The translations under genes were made by a program, and so were the position numbers. Below are positions 28,115 through 36,145 of a stretch of DNA of 64,000 nucleotides, in pieces; position 1 is the stretch's first letter, and every line of letters begins with the position of its first letter. Source of the DNA: Novimethylophilus sp036504375 (GTDB lineage Bacteria; Pseudomonadota; Gammaproteobacteria; Burkholderiales; Methylophilaceae); contig NZ_DASXVH010000041.1 of NCBI RefSeq assembly GCF_036504375.1, positions 1 through 64,000 on the forward strand, written 5' to 3'. The notes beneath the pieces are model-generated. The model ran no database searches and was not told the origin of the DNA. It saw only the letters and a program-made list of their open reading frames with translations.

Positions 28115-30127
28115 ATGGCAAAAACTGTCGCTTTGCTGCTGGGAGTGCATGCGCATCAGCCGGTCGGAAATTTCACGCAGGTGCTGGACGATGCCCATTT
28201 GCGCTGTTATGGCCCTTTTTTGCGCGTACTCTACCAATATCCCAATTTTCACTTCGCTATCCACTGCAGCGGTTGGCTGCTGGATTACCTGCTGACGCAT
28301 TACCCGCAGGACTTGCAGTTGCTGAAGGAAATGGTGAAGCGCGGACAGGCCGAACTGTTCGGCGCGGGTTACACCGAGCCCGTGCTGGCGGCGATTCCGG
28401 CGCGTGACCGGGTGGGACAAATCGCGATGCTGTCCGATTATCTGACAAAAAAATTTGACCAAGCTCCGCAGGGGGCATGGCTCACAGAACGCGTATGGGA
28501 AGCTACCGTGGTGCCTGCACTGGCCGACGCCGGTGTGAAATACGTCACGGTGGACGACTACCACTTCATGTGTACCGGCAAACATGGTGGCGAACTGAAC
28601 GGTTTTTACACCACAGAAGAAGATGGCCGCAAACTGGATCTGTACCCGATCTCTGAGGCGCTACGCTATCGTGTGCCGTTTTCTCCGGCGCACGAAGTGG
28701 TTTCCTATTTGGAAAACCTTGCCGATGAGAGCGACCAGGCAGCGGCAGTATATTTCGACGATATCGAAAAATTCGGCATCTGGCCGGAAACCTACGAGTG
28801 GGTTTACGAGAAAGGCTGGCTTAAGGATTTCATCGAAGGCGTGCTGGCGTCCAGCATTATCCGGCCCATGCGCTATTGCGATTATCACGCACGGGCACGT
28901 ACCCGCGGCGTGGTCTATCTGCCTACCGCCTCGTACAGCGAAATGAATGAGTGGGCACTGCCGGTGCCGGCCGCGCATCACTATGCCGACATGGTGGAGC
29001 GGGAGAAGCGCGAAGGGCGCTGGGAAATCAGCAAGCCATTTATCCGCGGCGGCATCTGGCGTAATTTCCTGATGCGTTTTCCTGAAGCCAACTGGATGCA
29101 TAAACGTACTCTGGCGCTGTCACATCGCTACCATGCATTGCCGGAAGGAAAAAAAACGCCGGCGATGCTGCATGAGCTTTACCAGTCCCAGGCCAACGAT
29201 GCCTATTGGCATGGCCTGTTCGGTGGGCTTTATCTGCCCCACTTGCGGCGTGCCGTTTACAACGCCATCGTCGCACTGGAGGCAATGCTGGACGCGGTCG
29301 AGCCGCGTCCCACAAAAGAGATGATAGATCTCGATCTGGATGGCAGGGACGAGGTGTTTTTGCATAATTCGAAGTTGCAGGCGGTAGTGCGCATGGATGG
29401 CAGCGCATCGATTTGCGAACTGGATGCCTATCGCCTCAAGCATAACTTCGGCGATACGCTGATGCGCCAGACCGAGCATTACCACCGCAAGGTCAATGCC
29501 GGCAATGCGCATGAACATAGCGGCAACGGCATTGCCAATCCACACGAGCGGGTGAATTTCAAGCAAGTGATCGGCATAGAGGACCTTGGTACCGACAATC
29601 ACCCCAAAACCTTGTTCATCGACAAATGGCGGGATGAAGGTGCACCGGATTCCTTATTGCCGCTGCGCTACGCGGTGACGGCAGGAAAGGGGGCGGCCTT
29701 GTCTTTCAAGGCAAGCGTGGAAAAGTTCGAGATAGAAAAAATGATCGTGCTCGACCACGCGAGCCTGGCCGTCGATTATCGGTTCGGCAACGGTGCTTGC
29801 GGGTATTTCAGCGTTGAGATCAATCTCGCGATGCCCAGCTGCGATGGCCCTGCCGGCCGCTTCAAAATAGGGGAAGATATCATCGGCGGTTTCGGCCAGG
29901 CTCAGCAACTGGACGCGATCAATGAAATCTGGCTGGAAGATGAAGTGCTGGGCGGGAAAGTCAGGTTGAGCAGTAGTCGTGTGGCGGATTTCAAATCATG
30001 GCCGCATTTTAGCGTTTCCCAGTCCGAGGCTGGATTCGAGAAAATCATGCAAGCGGTGACCATTGTGCTGAGCTGGGATTTAAGCCTGATAGAAGGCCCA
30101 TTGAATGTTGCTATTGAAATTCATTAA
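28115..30127 (+). CDS. GH57 alpha-amylase / 4-alpha-glucanotransferase
   Basis: A 670-residue GH57 enzyme. The N-terminal part has LGVHAHQPVGNF, the predicted nucleophile Glu125 in WLTERVWE and the acid in FDDIEKFGIWP (near Asp216), matching the Thermococcus litoralis 4-alpha-glucanotransferase motifs. The C-terminal half (about 310-670) fits the DUF1925 and DUF1926 domains that follow this catalytic type. It starts 17 bases after the previous GH57 stop, and glucokinase follows 14 bases later. Transfer of maltodextrin segments, feeding glucose to the kinase, is a plausible role. Confidence 0.87.
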   Translation: MAKTVALLLGVHAHQPVGNFTQVLDDAHLRCYGPFLRVLYQYPNFHFAIHCSGWLLDYLLTHYPQDLQLLKEMVKRGQAELFGAGYTEPVLAAIPARDRVGQIAMLSDYLTKKFDQAPQGAWLTERVWEATVVPALADAGVKYVTVDDYHFMCTGKHGGELNGFYTTEEDGRKLDLYPISEALRYRVPFSPAHEVVSYLENLADESDQAAAVYFDDIEKFGIWPETYEWVYEKGWLKDFIEGVLASSIIRPMRYCDYHARARTRGVVYLPTASYSEMNEWALPVPAAHHYADMVEREKREGRWEISKPFIRGGIWRNFLMRFPEANWMHKRTLALSHRYHALPEGKKTPAMLHELYQSQANDAYWHGLFGGLYLPHLRRAVYNAIVALEAMLDAVEPRPTKEMIDLDLDGRDEVFLHNSKLQAVVRMDGSASICELDAYRLKHNFGDTLMRQTEHYHRKVNAGNAHEHSGNGIANPHERVNFKQVIGIEDLGTDNHPKTLFIDKWRDEGAPDSLLPLRYAVTAGKGAALSFKASVEKFEIEKMIVLDHASLAVDYRFGNGACGYFSVEINLAMPSCDGPAGRFKIGEDIIGGFGQAQQLDAINEIWLEDEVLGGKVRLSSSRVADFKSWPHFSVSQSEAGFEKIMQAVTIVLSWDLSLIEGPLNVAIEIH

Positions 30128-30141
30128 TACAATGGCTTGCA

Positions 30142-31104
30142 ATGCTTAGTTTAAGTAAAATAATAGATTCTGGCAATCCCTGCCTGATCGGCGTGGATGT
30201 GGGGGGAACCAATCTGCGCGTTGGGGTCGTCACCAAGCACGGAGTTGTCTGGGAACAGCGCGTGCAGGCCGACTTCGCGGCATTTTGCCGTGACCACCCG
30301 CCGGATGCGGCGCTTGATTTCATTCTGGATACCTTGTCGGGCGCTATCCAGGAACCGAGAGCGCGTTATCCGCAGGCGTGCGCCGTCGGTATCGGCTTCC
30401 CCGGGTTTATCGACCCCGCGACCCATATGGTGACGCAATCGCCGAACATGCCCGGTTTGCTCGATGTGGACCTGGTCACACCGCTGTCACGGGTGCTCAA
30501 TTTACCGGTACTGGTGGAAAACGACGCATTGGCGGCAGGCTACGGCGAATACATCGCAGACAATTGCGACGCCGCCGGCATGATTTATATAGGTTTGGGC
30601 ACTGGAGTGGGCGGCAGCGTCATTCTCGATGGCAAGCCATATCCCGGAGCACATGGCGTTTCCATGGAAATCGGCCATCTGATCGTCGATCCCGGCGGCC
30701 GCTTATGCGGCTGCGGCAACCGGGGCTGCCTGGAACAATACGCCTCCGCCAGCGGCATAGCATTGACTTACGCGGAACTCGCCGGCGACAACGGCCTCGA
30801 TTCGGCGCTGATCGCGGTGTTCGCCCGCGACGGCGACGTCAATGCGATCGAGGCATACCGCCGCGGCGGCGCCGTACTGGCACAAGGGCTGGCTTCGATT
30901 CTCAAGGTGCTGGATGTACCGCAGGTCGTGGTCGGCGGTGGAGTGAGCCAATCATGGATCTTGATGAAAGAAACGTTTGATGCGCGCTTGCAGCAAGATC
31001 TGATTCCGGCGCTTCGCGGCCGGGTGCAGGTAAGAACCAGCCAGGCCGATGATCAAGCGGGCATTATCGGCGCGGCGATGCTGGCGTTTGCGCGGATGCA
31101 CTAG
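30142..31104 (+). CDS. ROK family glucokinase
   Basis: A 320-residue sugar kinase of the ROK family. The phosphate-binding motif GVDVGGTNLRVG is near the N terminus, the catalytic aspartate is in VENDALAAG, and the zinc-binding ROK signature is GRLCGCGNRGCLEQYAS. There is no DNA-binding domain, so it is an enzyme rather than a ROK repressor. Its place behind the two GH57 genes suggests phosphorylation of glucose released from glycogen. It is the last gene of the cluster. Confidence 0.88.
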   Translation: MLSLSKIIDSGNPCLIGVDVGGTNLRVGVVTKHGVVWEQRVQADFAAFCRDHPPDAALDFILDTLSGAIQEPRARYPQACAVGIGFPGFIDPATHMVTQSPNMPGLLDVDLVTPLSRVLNLPVLVENDALAAGYGEYIADNCDAAGMIYIGLGTGVGGSVILDGKPYPGAHGVSMEIGHLIVDPGGRLCGCGNRGCLEQYASASGIALTYAELAGDNGLDSALIAVFARDGDVNAIEAYRRGGAVLAQGLASILKVLDVPQVVVGGGVSQSWILMKETFDARLQQDLIPALRGRVQVRTSQADDQAGIIGAAMLAFARMH

Positions 31105-31258
31105 AAAACAATTTCCGTTCCGGATCCGCCAACGGTGGTATTTTTCAGCATCGGATCCATGCCCGGATTGAGAATGTATCGCACCTCCGGCCATATCCAT
31201 AGTCAAGGCCTGATCTGGACTTCCCAGACAAAAGTTGGGGAAGTTCGATTTAAGTATT

Positions 31259-32092
31259 TCAATCCTTCATGATCACCATGGCAATTCCACCAAGAATAGC
31301 CATGGAGGAAATATATAGCCGTAATGTGACGGCTTCTCCCAGAAGTACCATGCCACCCATGGCGGCGATGACTGGTACGCTGAGTTGCATGATTGCAGCG
31401 CTGGTGGTTCTTGTTTCGCGCACGACCTGATACCAGATGGCATAGCCCATCCCCGATGCGATTGCTCCGGAAAGTATCGCGAGCACGATTCCGGTTTCAT
31501 TCATCTGCATTCGCGTCATCAGCAATAGACTTGAGCCTATCGCCAGTGGCACGGCACGAAAAAAATTACCAGCGGTCATTCCCAATGGATCGCTGGAACC
31601 CTTTCCCAATAGCGAATAAATCGCCCAGGCAACTCCGGCAATAAGCATCAATACCGCTCCTATGAGAGGCGGGGTCGAAACTCCTGGCAGCATGAAAGCA
31701 GCCAGTCCGGAAATGGCCATCGCAAGCCCTGTACTTTGTCTCCTGTTTAGCCGTTCTCCGGATCGCAGGCCGCAAAAAATCATCGTCGTCTGCACTGCGC
31801 CGAAGAGCAATAATGCACCTGTACCGGCCGGCAGGCTGGCATAGGCCAAAGAAAAAGCGGCTGCATAGATAAACAGCGCAAAGGCTGAAATCCAACTGCC
31901 GCTGGCATGTTTAGCTTTCCCCTGGAGTCGCATGATGAGCCAGAGCATCGCGGCACCCGACAGGATGCGAATGGATGTGAAGCTGGCGGCATCGATTTGC
32001 GCATGTTTCAGCGCCAGACGGCAAAGCAGGGAGTTGGCGGCAAATGCCGTCATGGCAAATGCGGCAAGAATGGCTAGTCGTTGCGATTTCAT
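31259..32092 (-). CDS. EamA/DMT family transporter
   Basis: A 277-residue inner-membrane protein with about ten hydrophobic segments and the two-fold EamA repeat (LAIAGAFAMTAFAANSLLCR-like start; second half GMTAGNFFRAVPLAIGSSLL). Such proteins export or import small metabolites; the substrate is unknown. The product begins MKSQRLAILAAFAMTAFAAN. It is monocistronic, convergent with glucokinase and divergent from the repeat-peptide gene. Confidence 0.85.
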   Translation of the reverse strand: MKSQRLAILAAFAMTAFAANSLLCRLALKHAQIDAASFTSIRILSGAAMLWLIMRLQGKAKHASGSWISAFALFIYAAAFSLAYASLPAGTGALLLFGAVQTTMIFCGLRSGERLNRRQSTGLAMAISGLAAFMLPGVSTPPLIGAVLMLIAGVAWAIYSLLGKGSSDPLGMTAGNFFRAVPLAIGSSLLLMTRMQMNETGIVLAILSGAIASGMGYAIWYQVVRETRTTSAAIMQLSVPVIAAMGGMVLLGEAVTLRLYISSMAILGGIAMVIMKD

Positions 32093-32173
32093 GGGGGCCT
32101 CATTGGTGAGTTTGGAGAAACATACTCCCGGCTTTACTCCTTGCCCAGCGGTTTAGAAAAATAAAATAATTGT

Positions 32174-32202
32174 TGTAAGGATTGTCGAGATGCTTCGTTT
32201 AA
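32174..32202 (+). promoter_or_regulatory. ECF-sigma-type promoter, site 1 (before repeat peptide 1)
   Basis: TGTAAGG at 32174-32180 is followed after exactly 15 bases by CGTTTAA at 32196-32202. Predicted transcription would start near 32210, about 65 bases before the repeat-peptide ATG. The same -35 and -10 pair with the same spacing occurs before three other operons in this window. A CGT core at -10 is typical of ECF sigma factors. Confidence 0.7.
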
Positions 32203-32273
32203 TGCGCAGGAACCGGATATTTTTCGGTGCTGGCAACTTTAAAACTTGCAGTAATCATTAAGGAGAATGACTC

Positions 32274-32546
32274 ATGGAATCCCAGCACAAAACCCTGACC
32301 GCATCCCTGGCTGCCGGCCTGATGGCACTCGCCCTCGGTGCCCCGGTTGTCTATGCCAATCCATGCAACCCTTGTGCTCCCAAGGAAGCTCAACACCGGC
32401 ATCACAACCCTTGCGCGGCAAAGAACCCGTGCGCCGCCAAGGTGAATCCGTGTAATCCGTGTGGCGCAAAGAACCCTTGTGCAGCAGAGAATCCGTGTGC
32501 TGCCAAAAATCCTTGTGCCGCGAAGAATCCATGCGCGGCGAAATAA
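32274..32546 (+). CDS. Secreted NPCAAK-repeat peptide 1
   Basis: A 90-residue protein. The first 28 residues form a signal peptide (LAAGLMALALGAPVVYA, cut before NPCNPC). Nearly all the rest is tandem hexapeptides of the form Asn-Pro-Cys-Ala-Ala-Lys with variants NPCNPCAPK, NPCGAK and NPCAAEN, plus one His cluster (QHRHH). All cysteines are in NPC triplets, an even spacing that suggests metal binding or a modified-peptide role rather than disulfide folding. An AAGGAGAA ribosome-binding sequence lies just upstream. It is followed 28 bases later by a cytochrome with the same repeats. No described function is known to me. Confidence 0.85.
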   Translation: MESQHKTLTASLAAGLMALALGAPVVYANPCNPCAPKEAQHRHHNPCAAKNPCAAKVNPCNPCGAKNPCAAENPCAAKNPCAAKNPCAAK

Positions 32547-32574
32547 TCATCTCTAATCCGAGGAGAGACTAACC

Positions 32575-33207
32575 ATGAAAACCCAGATCAGGCCGCTACG
32601 CGCGGCAATCCTTACCGGGCTGTTCAGTGCGGTGATCGCCATGCCTGCGCCGCTGATCGCGGCGCCCAACCCCTGTGCACCCAAGGTCAATCCTTGCGCG
32701 GCGAAAAATCCATGTGCCGCCAAGAATCCTTGCGCCGCCAACCCTTGTGCGGCAGGCAACCGGATCGATCCAACGCTTGTCACACGTCCCAAGGGCACCA
32801 AGCCGTATAAAGGCAACCACAAGGAATTGGCGAAAGAGGGCGAAAAGCTCTGGAACAGTGCCAAACTTAGCGGCCCCGGTACGATTTCCTGCGCTAGCTG
32901 CCATACCGGCGGCGCAATGTTCCAGTCCAGCTTTGCCAAGCCGTATCCCCATCAGGTGCAAATGGCGGTTGATAACGCCGGCATGAAGTCCATCACGCTG
33001 GAGGAAATGGTGCAGTTCTGCATGGTCAAGCCGATGCAGACCAAGCCGTTCGCTTGGGATTCGCGTGAACTGGCTGCGCTGACCGCCTACGCGGCAGACG
33101 TACAAAAAACTTTCAAGCCGGGCAAGGCAACTGCCAATCCATGTGTTGCCAACCCCTGTGCTGCCAAAAATCCGTGCGGTGCCAAGAATCCCTGCGCGGC
33201 GAGATAG
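32575..33207 (+). CDS. Monoheme c-type cytochrome flanked by NPCAAK repeats
   Basis: A 210-residue exported protein. After a signal peptide (residues 1-30) comes a repeat block at 32-60 (NPCAPKVNPCAAKNPCAAKN). Residues of about 75-180 are a cytochrome c domain with one heme site, CASCH at 106-110, and likely Met ligands in FCMVKPM (Met150 or Met154). The domain resembles SoxX-like monohemes in its KPFAWDSRELAALTAY stretch. A second repeat block ends the protein (NPCVANPCAAKNPCGAK). GAGGAGAG precedes the ATG. The heme domain suggests electron transfer in the periplasm; the repeat arms may bind metal or dock to the separate repeat peptides. Confidence 0.85.
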   Translation: MKTQIRPLRAAILTGLFSAVIAMPAPLIAAPNPCAPKVNPCAAKNPCAAKNPCAANPCAAGNRIDPTLVTRPKGTKPYKGNHKELAKEGEKLWNSAKLSGPGTISCASCHTGGAMFQSSFAKPYPHQVQMAVDNAGMKSITLEEMVQFCMVKPMQTKPFAWDSRELAALTAYAADVQKTFKPGKATANPCVANPCAAKNPCGAKNPCAAR

Positions 33208-33285
33208 TCCCCTCTGTCTGCTTGGCAGTAAACTTGAGGCGATGAAGCCACACTTCATCGCCATTTTTTTCCGGGTTAAATATCC

Positions 33286-33993
33286 ATGGAAACCATCGAT
33301 TTCACCGTATTGCCAAGAGAACAACTGGAACTCATGGCCGATGCCGGGGCGCGGATTCTCGAATGCTACCGGGTACTGGGCAAGGCCGGACTCAATATCG
33401 TCGGCGAGGTGCTGAAGGGGCAGGGCGAGTTCTACGAACTGGAGCATTACCCCAATGATGACGTGTTCGATGCCGACACGCATAGCCAATACTATTATCA
33501 TGCCCACCGCACCGAGGCAAATGAACACGGGCATTTCCATACATTCTTGCGCCAGTCTGGCATGCTGGAAGGGGCACAGCCCGTCCCTTATGATGGTGAA
33601 GAGACGTGGCCGCAGGGGGCAGACGCGCTTTCACACCTGATTGCCATTTCCATGGACGCTTATGGGTTTCCCACCGGCCTGTTCGCCACCAACCGCTGGG
33701 TGACTGCCGAGGCTTGGTACAAGGCTGAGGATGTCATCAGTATGCTCGATCGTTTCGACATCGATCATGCGTGGCCCTCCTGGCCGGTCAATATCTGGAT
33801 TTCCGCCATGATGGTGCTGTTTCGCCCGCAGATCGAAGCCTTGTTGTGTCAGCGCGACGAAGTGGTGGCAAGTTGGGCGCGTACCCACCCTGGGGTAGAT
33901 GTATTTGAAGACCGGATGCTGGAGTTGACCGGTTTTATCCCTATCGATGTCAAGCAGCAGATTGGAGCGGTAGCTGTTGCGTTATCGACGTAG
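33286..33993 (+). CDS. His-rich uncharacterised protein (DUF6969-like)
   Basis: A 235-residue protein with no signal peptide or membrane helix, so cytoplasmic. It contains a dense His motif at residues 70-86, YYHAHRTEANEHGHFHTF, in which His72, His74, His81, His83 and His85 could hold a metal. The C-terminal half is Trp-rich (HAWPSWPVNIW). I recall DUF6969 as the closest family name, with moderate certainty; no function is known. It lies 78 bases after the repeat cytochrome, so it may share its transcript and could be a processing or metal enzyme. It is not long enough for a DUF692 (MNIO) barrel. Confidence 0.6.
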   Translation: METIDFTVLPREQLELMADAGARILECYRVLGKAGLNIVGEVLKGQGEFYELEHYPNDDVFDADTHSQYYYHAHRTEANEHGHFHTFLRQSGMLEGAQPVPYDGEETWPQGADALSHLIAISMDAYGFPTGLFATNRWVTAEAWYKAEDVISMLDRFDIDHAWPSWPVNIWISAMMVLFRPQIEALLCQRDEVVASWARTHPGVDVFEDRMLELTGFIPIDVKQQIGAVAVALST

Positions 33994-34227
33994 TATTTTA
34001 AGGAAGCCTGGCAACCGCTTCTTGGGGCTGCGGAAGCACTGAGTGGAAGGGAACCTACCCGTGCAATGCCTCCTCGTTCTATCTGACAATGGTGCGAATG
34101 GCTGCACGCCCGGAGCGCGACGAATTCTGAGAAATGTTTCGTTAGTCGCAGTCTCTGCAGGGCGTGTGGGACCACAGCCAGAGTAGCAACTCCACTGCCG
34201 ACGAATGACGAAGCAAAGTAGAAAGCT

Positions 34228-35517
34228 TCATTGTTGCGGCAACGACTGTCGCGTTTCAAAGGCAACAAAGCCGGAGGACTCGGCGCGCTTGAGCGCTGCG
34301 CGGATCATTTGCTGGCCACGCCCGGCCAGATCGCCAGTAAGCAGTGACCGGTAGAATCCGGCGTAGAAGTCATCGGGTTCGACGCGCAGGCGAAAGACAA
34401 GCGCTACCGCAGCGCGCTGCAAGGGCCGGACGTAATCCAGGCGCAATTCCCCGTCCGGCGGCAAGCGCGTGTCGGCGATCTCGCGTGAGATGTCCAGCGG
34501 CACCTGACGCTGGATCACCCGCTCCACGCGCGTGTCCGGCAATGCGTGTCCGTCGCTGGCGATCTGCTCGATCTCGACAATCGCTTTGGGCGTCACATAA
34601 GTAGGAAAATAATGTCCCGCTCCGGCGTTGCGCACCGTCAGAGCAGCGTGCACTGCGCCGCCGATTATCTGGCCACCCTCCGGCACGAATTGAATCGCAG
34701 CACGCACCATGTCCGGATCATGAACCCCGCGCCACAGGTGGCGCCGCTCGGGCATGTGGCAGGACTGGCAGCTGCGGCCTTCGCGGGCGTGGCGCGAGGC
34801 TTTCCATTCTTCGTAAGTATTTTCCAGCAGCTTGCTGTTCAAGGCAAAATCGCCAGGCTGGAACTGGTGACAGGCGGCGCAGAAGCGTGAATCCTGAAAG
34901 GCGGTTGAAGCGGCAAAGCCGTTGTGCGGCATGGCCGTCCGCTGGGCCGTATTGGGTGCGGAGCCGTCGCGCCGTGGCGGGCCGAAGCGCTCATGGGCAC
35001 GCACATGGCAAGCTGCGCAGATCAATCCCTGCTCGTGCAGTGCGGGGGACTTTGAGGGGTTCGGTGAGGCGTGACTGACATCGGCGAGCGCAGCGGAGAG
35101 GCTATCTGCTTGCTCGAAGAGTGGTGCATGACAGCGGATGCAATCCTGGTGTTCCGCACGCGCGTCCGGTGCCATGTTAACCAGCTGCCCCATGATACCG
35201 GGCCCCATGGCATGGGCATGCAGCGCAGTCTGCCAGTCACGGTACTGCTCGGCGTGGCAACTGCCGCAATCGGCTGGCGCCAGCGAGGCTTCCAGCGCGC
35301 TGTAATGTGCCGGTACCGCCCCTTGAGCGGCAAGAGGGCGCGCCCAATGTTTTTTCAGAAAGGTTTCCACCGCCGCGTCCTGATGCGCGCTGGAAGTGGA
35401 AAGTGTGGCGGGCAGAGGCGACGCCTCGCGCTTGCCACAGCCGCCCAGTACGACAACAAAAACGGAAAGGGCCACGACGACCCTTTCCGCTCTTGTCGAG
35501 AACGGCCTATTCAACAC
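34228..35517 (-). CDS. Pentaheme c-type cytochrome lipoprotein
   Basis: A 429-residue protein with a lipobox (VVLGGC, Cys27) and five heme-attachment motifs: CGSCH 84-88, CIRCH 126-130, CAACH 167-171, CAACH 213-217 and CQSCH 250-254. The arrangement resembles cytochrome c554-type multihemes. The C-terminal 170 residues have no heme site and look like a beta-rich domain (AALTVRNAGAGHYFPTYVT). The start is GTG at 35517, eight bases after the stop of repeat peptide 2, so the two are cotranscribed. Electron transfer in the periplasm is implied; the partner is unknown. Confidence 0.88.
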   Translation of the reverse strand: MLNRPFSTRAERVVVALSVFVVVLGGCGKREASPLPATLSTSSAHQDAAVETFLKKHWARPLAAQGAVPAHYSALEASLAPADCGSCHAEQYRDWQTALHAHAMGPGIMGQLVNMAPDARAEHQDCIRCHAPLFEQADSLSAALADVSHASPNPSKSPALHEQGLICAACHVRAHERFGPPRRDGSAPNTAQRTAMPHNGFAASTAFQDSRFCAACHQFQPGDFALNSKLLENTYEEWKASRHAREGRSCQSCHMPERRHLWRGVHDPDMVRAAIQFVPEGGQIIGGAVHAALTVRNAGAGHYFPTYVTPKAIVEIEQIASDGHALPDTRVERVIQRQVPLDISREIADTRLPPDGELRLDYVRPLQRAAVALVFRLRVEPDDFYAGFYRSLLTGDLAGRGQQMIRAALKRAESSGFVAFETRQSLPQQ

Positions 35518-35525
35518 CCTTTACA

Positions 35526-35786
35526 CTATTTTGCCGCGCAAGGGTTCTTCGCTGCACAAGGATTCTTGGCCGCGCAAGGGTTCATCTTCTTGTTCTTGTG
35601 CTTTTTCATCTTTTTCTTCGGCGCGCAAGGATTCTTGGCTGCACAAGGATTCTTGGCCGCGCAAGGATTTTCCGCCTTCGGTGCACAAGGGTTACAGGGA
35701 TTGGCTGCCTGAGCTGCGGGAATTGCAAGAGCCAAGGCGCCCGCGACTGCGAGGGCAAGGGCAAATGGTTTCAATTTCAGGTTCAT
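35526..35786 (-). CDS. Secreted NPCAAK-repeat peptide 2
   Basis: An 86-residue protein with a signal peptide (FALALAVAGALALAIPAAQA) followed by NPCNPCAPK and NPCAAK repeats. The repeats are interrupted by a Lys-rich spacer (KKKMKKHKNKKM) and then resume for three more copies. An AAGGAG ribosome-binding sequence precedes the ATG, and an ECF-type promoter lies 85-113 bases upstream. It heads a two-gene operon with the pentaheme cytochrome. It is clearly paralogous to the peptide at 32274-32546. Confidence 0.85.
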   Translation of the reverse strand: MNLKLKPFALALAVAGALALAIPAAQAANPCNPCAPKAENPCAAKNPCAAKNPCAPKKKMKKHKNKKMNPCAAKNPCAAKNPCAAK

Positions 35787-35870
35787 TGGGTGTCTCCTTC
35801 GTTTAAGGTTGTAGTTACGACAGTCGGTATGCGCTCTCGCTATCGAAAGCGATCGCCCGCGACTCAGCCA

Positions 35871-35899
35871 TTATACGGGCAACTGGGCTAAACCTTACA
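35871..35899 (-). promoter_or_regulatory. ECF-sigma-type promoter, site 2 (before repeat peptide 2)
   Basis: Read on the minus strand, TGTAAGG (35899-35893), 15 bases, then CGTATAA (35877-35871). The next 50 bases of the leader are also similar to those after site 3. The 359-base gap 35787-36145 holds this promoter, its leader, and a hairpin at 36087-36117; no gene is seen in it. Confidence 0.75.
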
Positions 35900-36086
35900 A
35901 CTGGATACGGTCTGGGCATAGGCGATGGCCTATAAAAAATTCCCTTATAAGTACCCAGTATCTTGGTAACTGTGATGGTCAGTGGACGTGCTTTCCACCA
36001 ATCCGGCTTGCTTGCGGGGGCACAGTCCAAAAGGTCCGTGCAAGAACTGGAGGCGATTCCCGTTCACGTCGCGACCGTTTGTATCT

Positions 36087-36117
36087 ACGAGGCTCCTGGA
36101 TTCCTTGGGAGCCTCGT
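36087..36117 (-). terminator. Inverted repeat after the lipoprotein gene
   Basis: A perfect 10-bp stem (ACGAGGCTCC at 36087-36096 and GGAGCCTCGT at 36108-36117) lies 29 bases beyond the stop of the lipoprotein gene. No T run follows on the minus strand, so it may stabilise the mRNA end rather than terminate on its own. Confidence 0.5.
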
Positions 36118-36145
36118 ACTCGTTTCAGCCGTGAAACACCGTGCA

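Noticed and set aside
32280..33200. Dense 18-base DNA repeats, CRISPR-like at first sight
   Set aside because: The repeats are contiguous, without spacers, keep one reading frame and encode NPCAAK units in two signal-peptide proteins.
32596..33540. A 314-codon minus-strand open frame over the repeat cytochrome
   Set aside because: It is antisense to a gene with signal peptide and heme motif and has no independent support.
33286..33993. The His-rich protein as a DUF692 (MNIO) peptide-modifying oxidase
   Set aside because: At 235 residues it is too short for the TIM barrel and its His pattern differs; a DUF692 partner is not present in the window.
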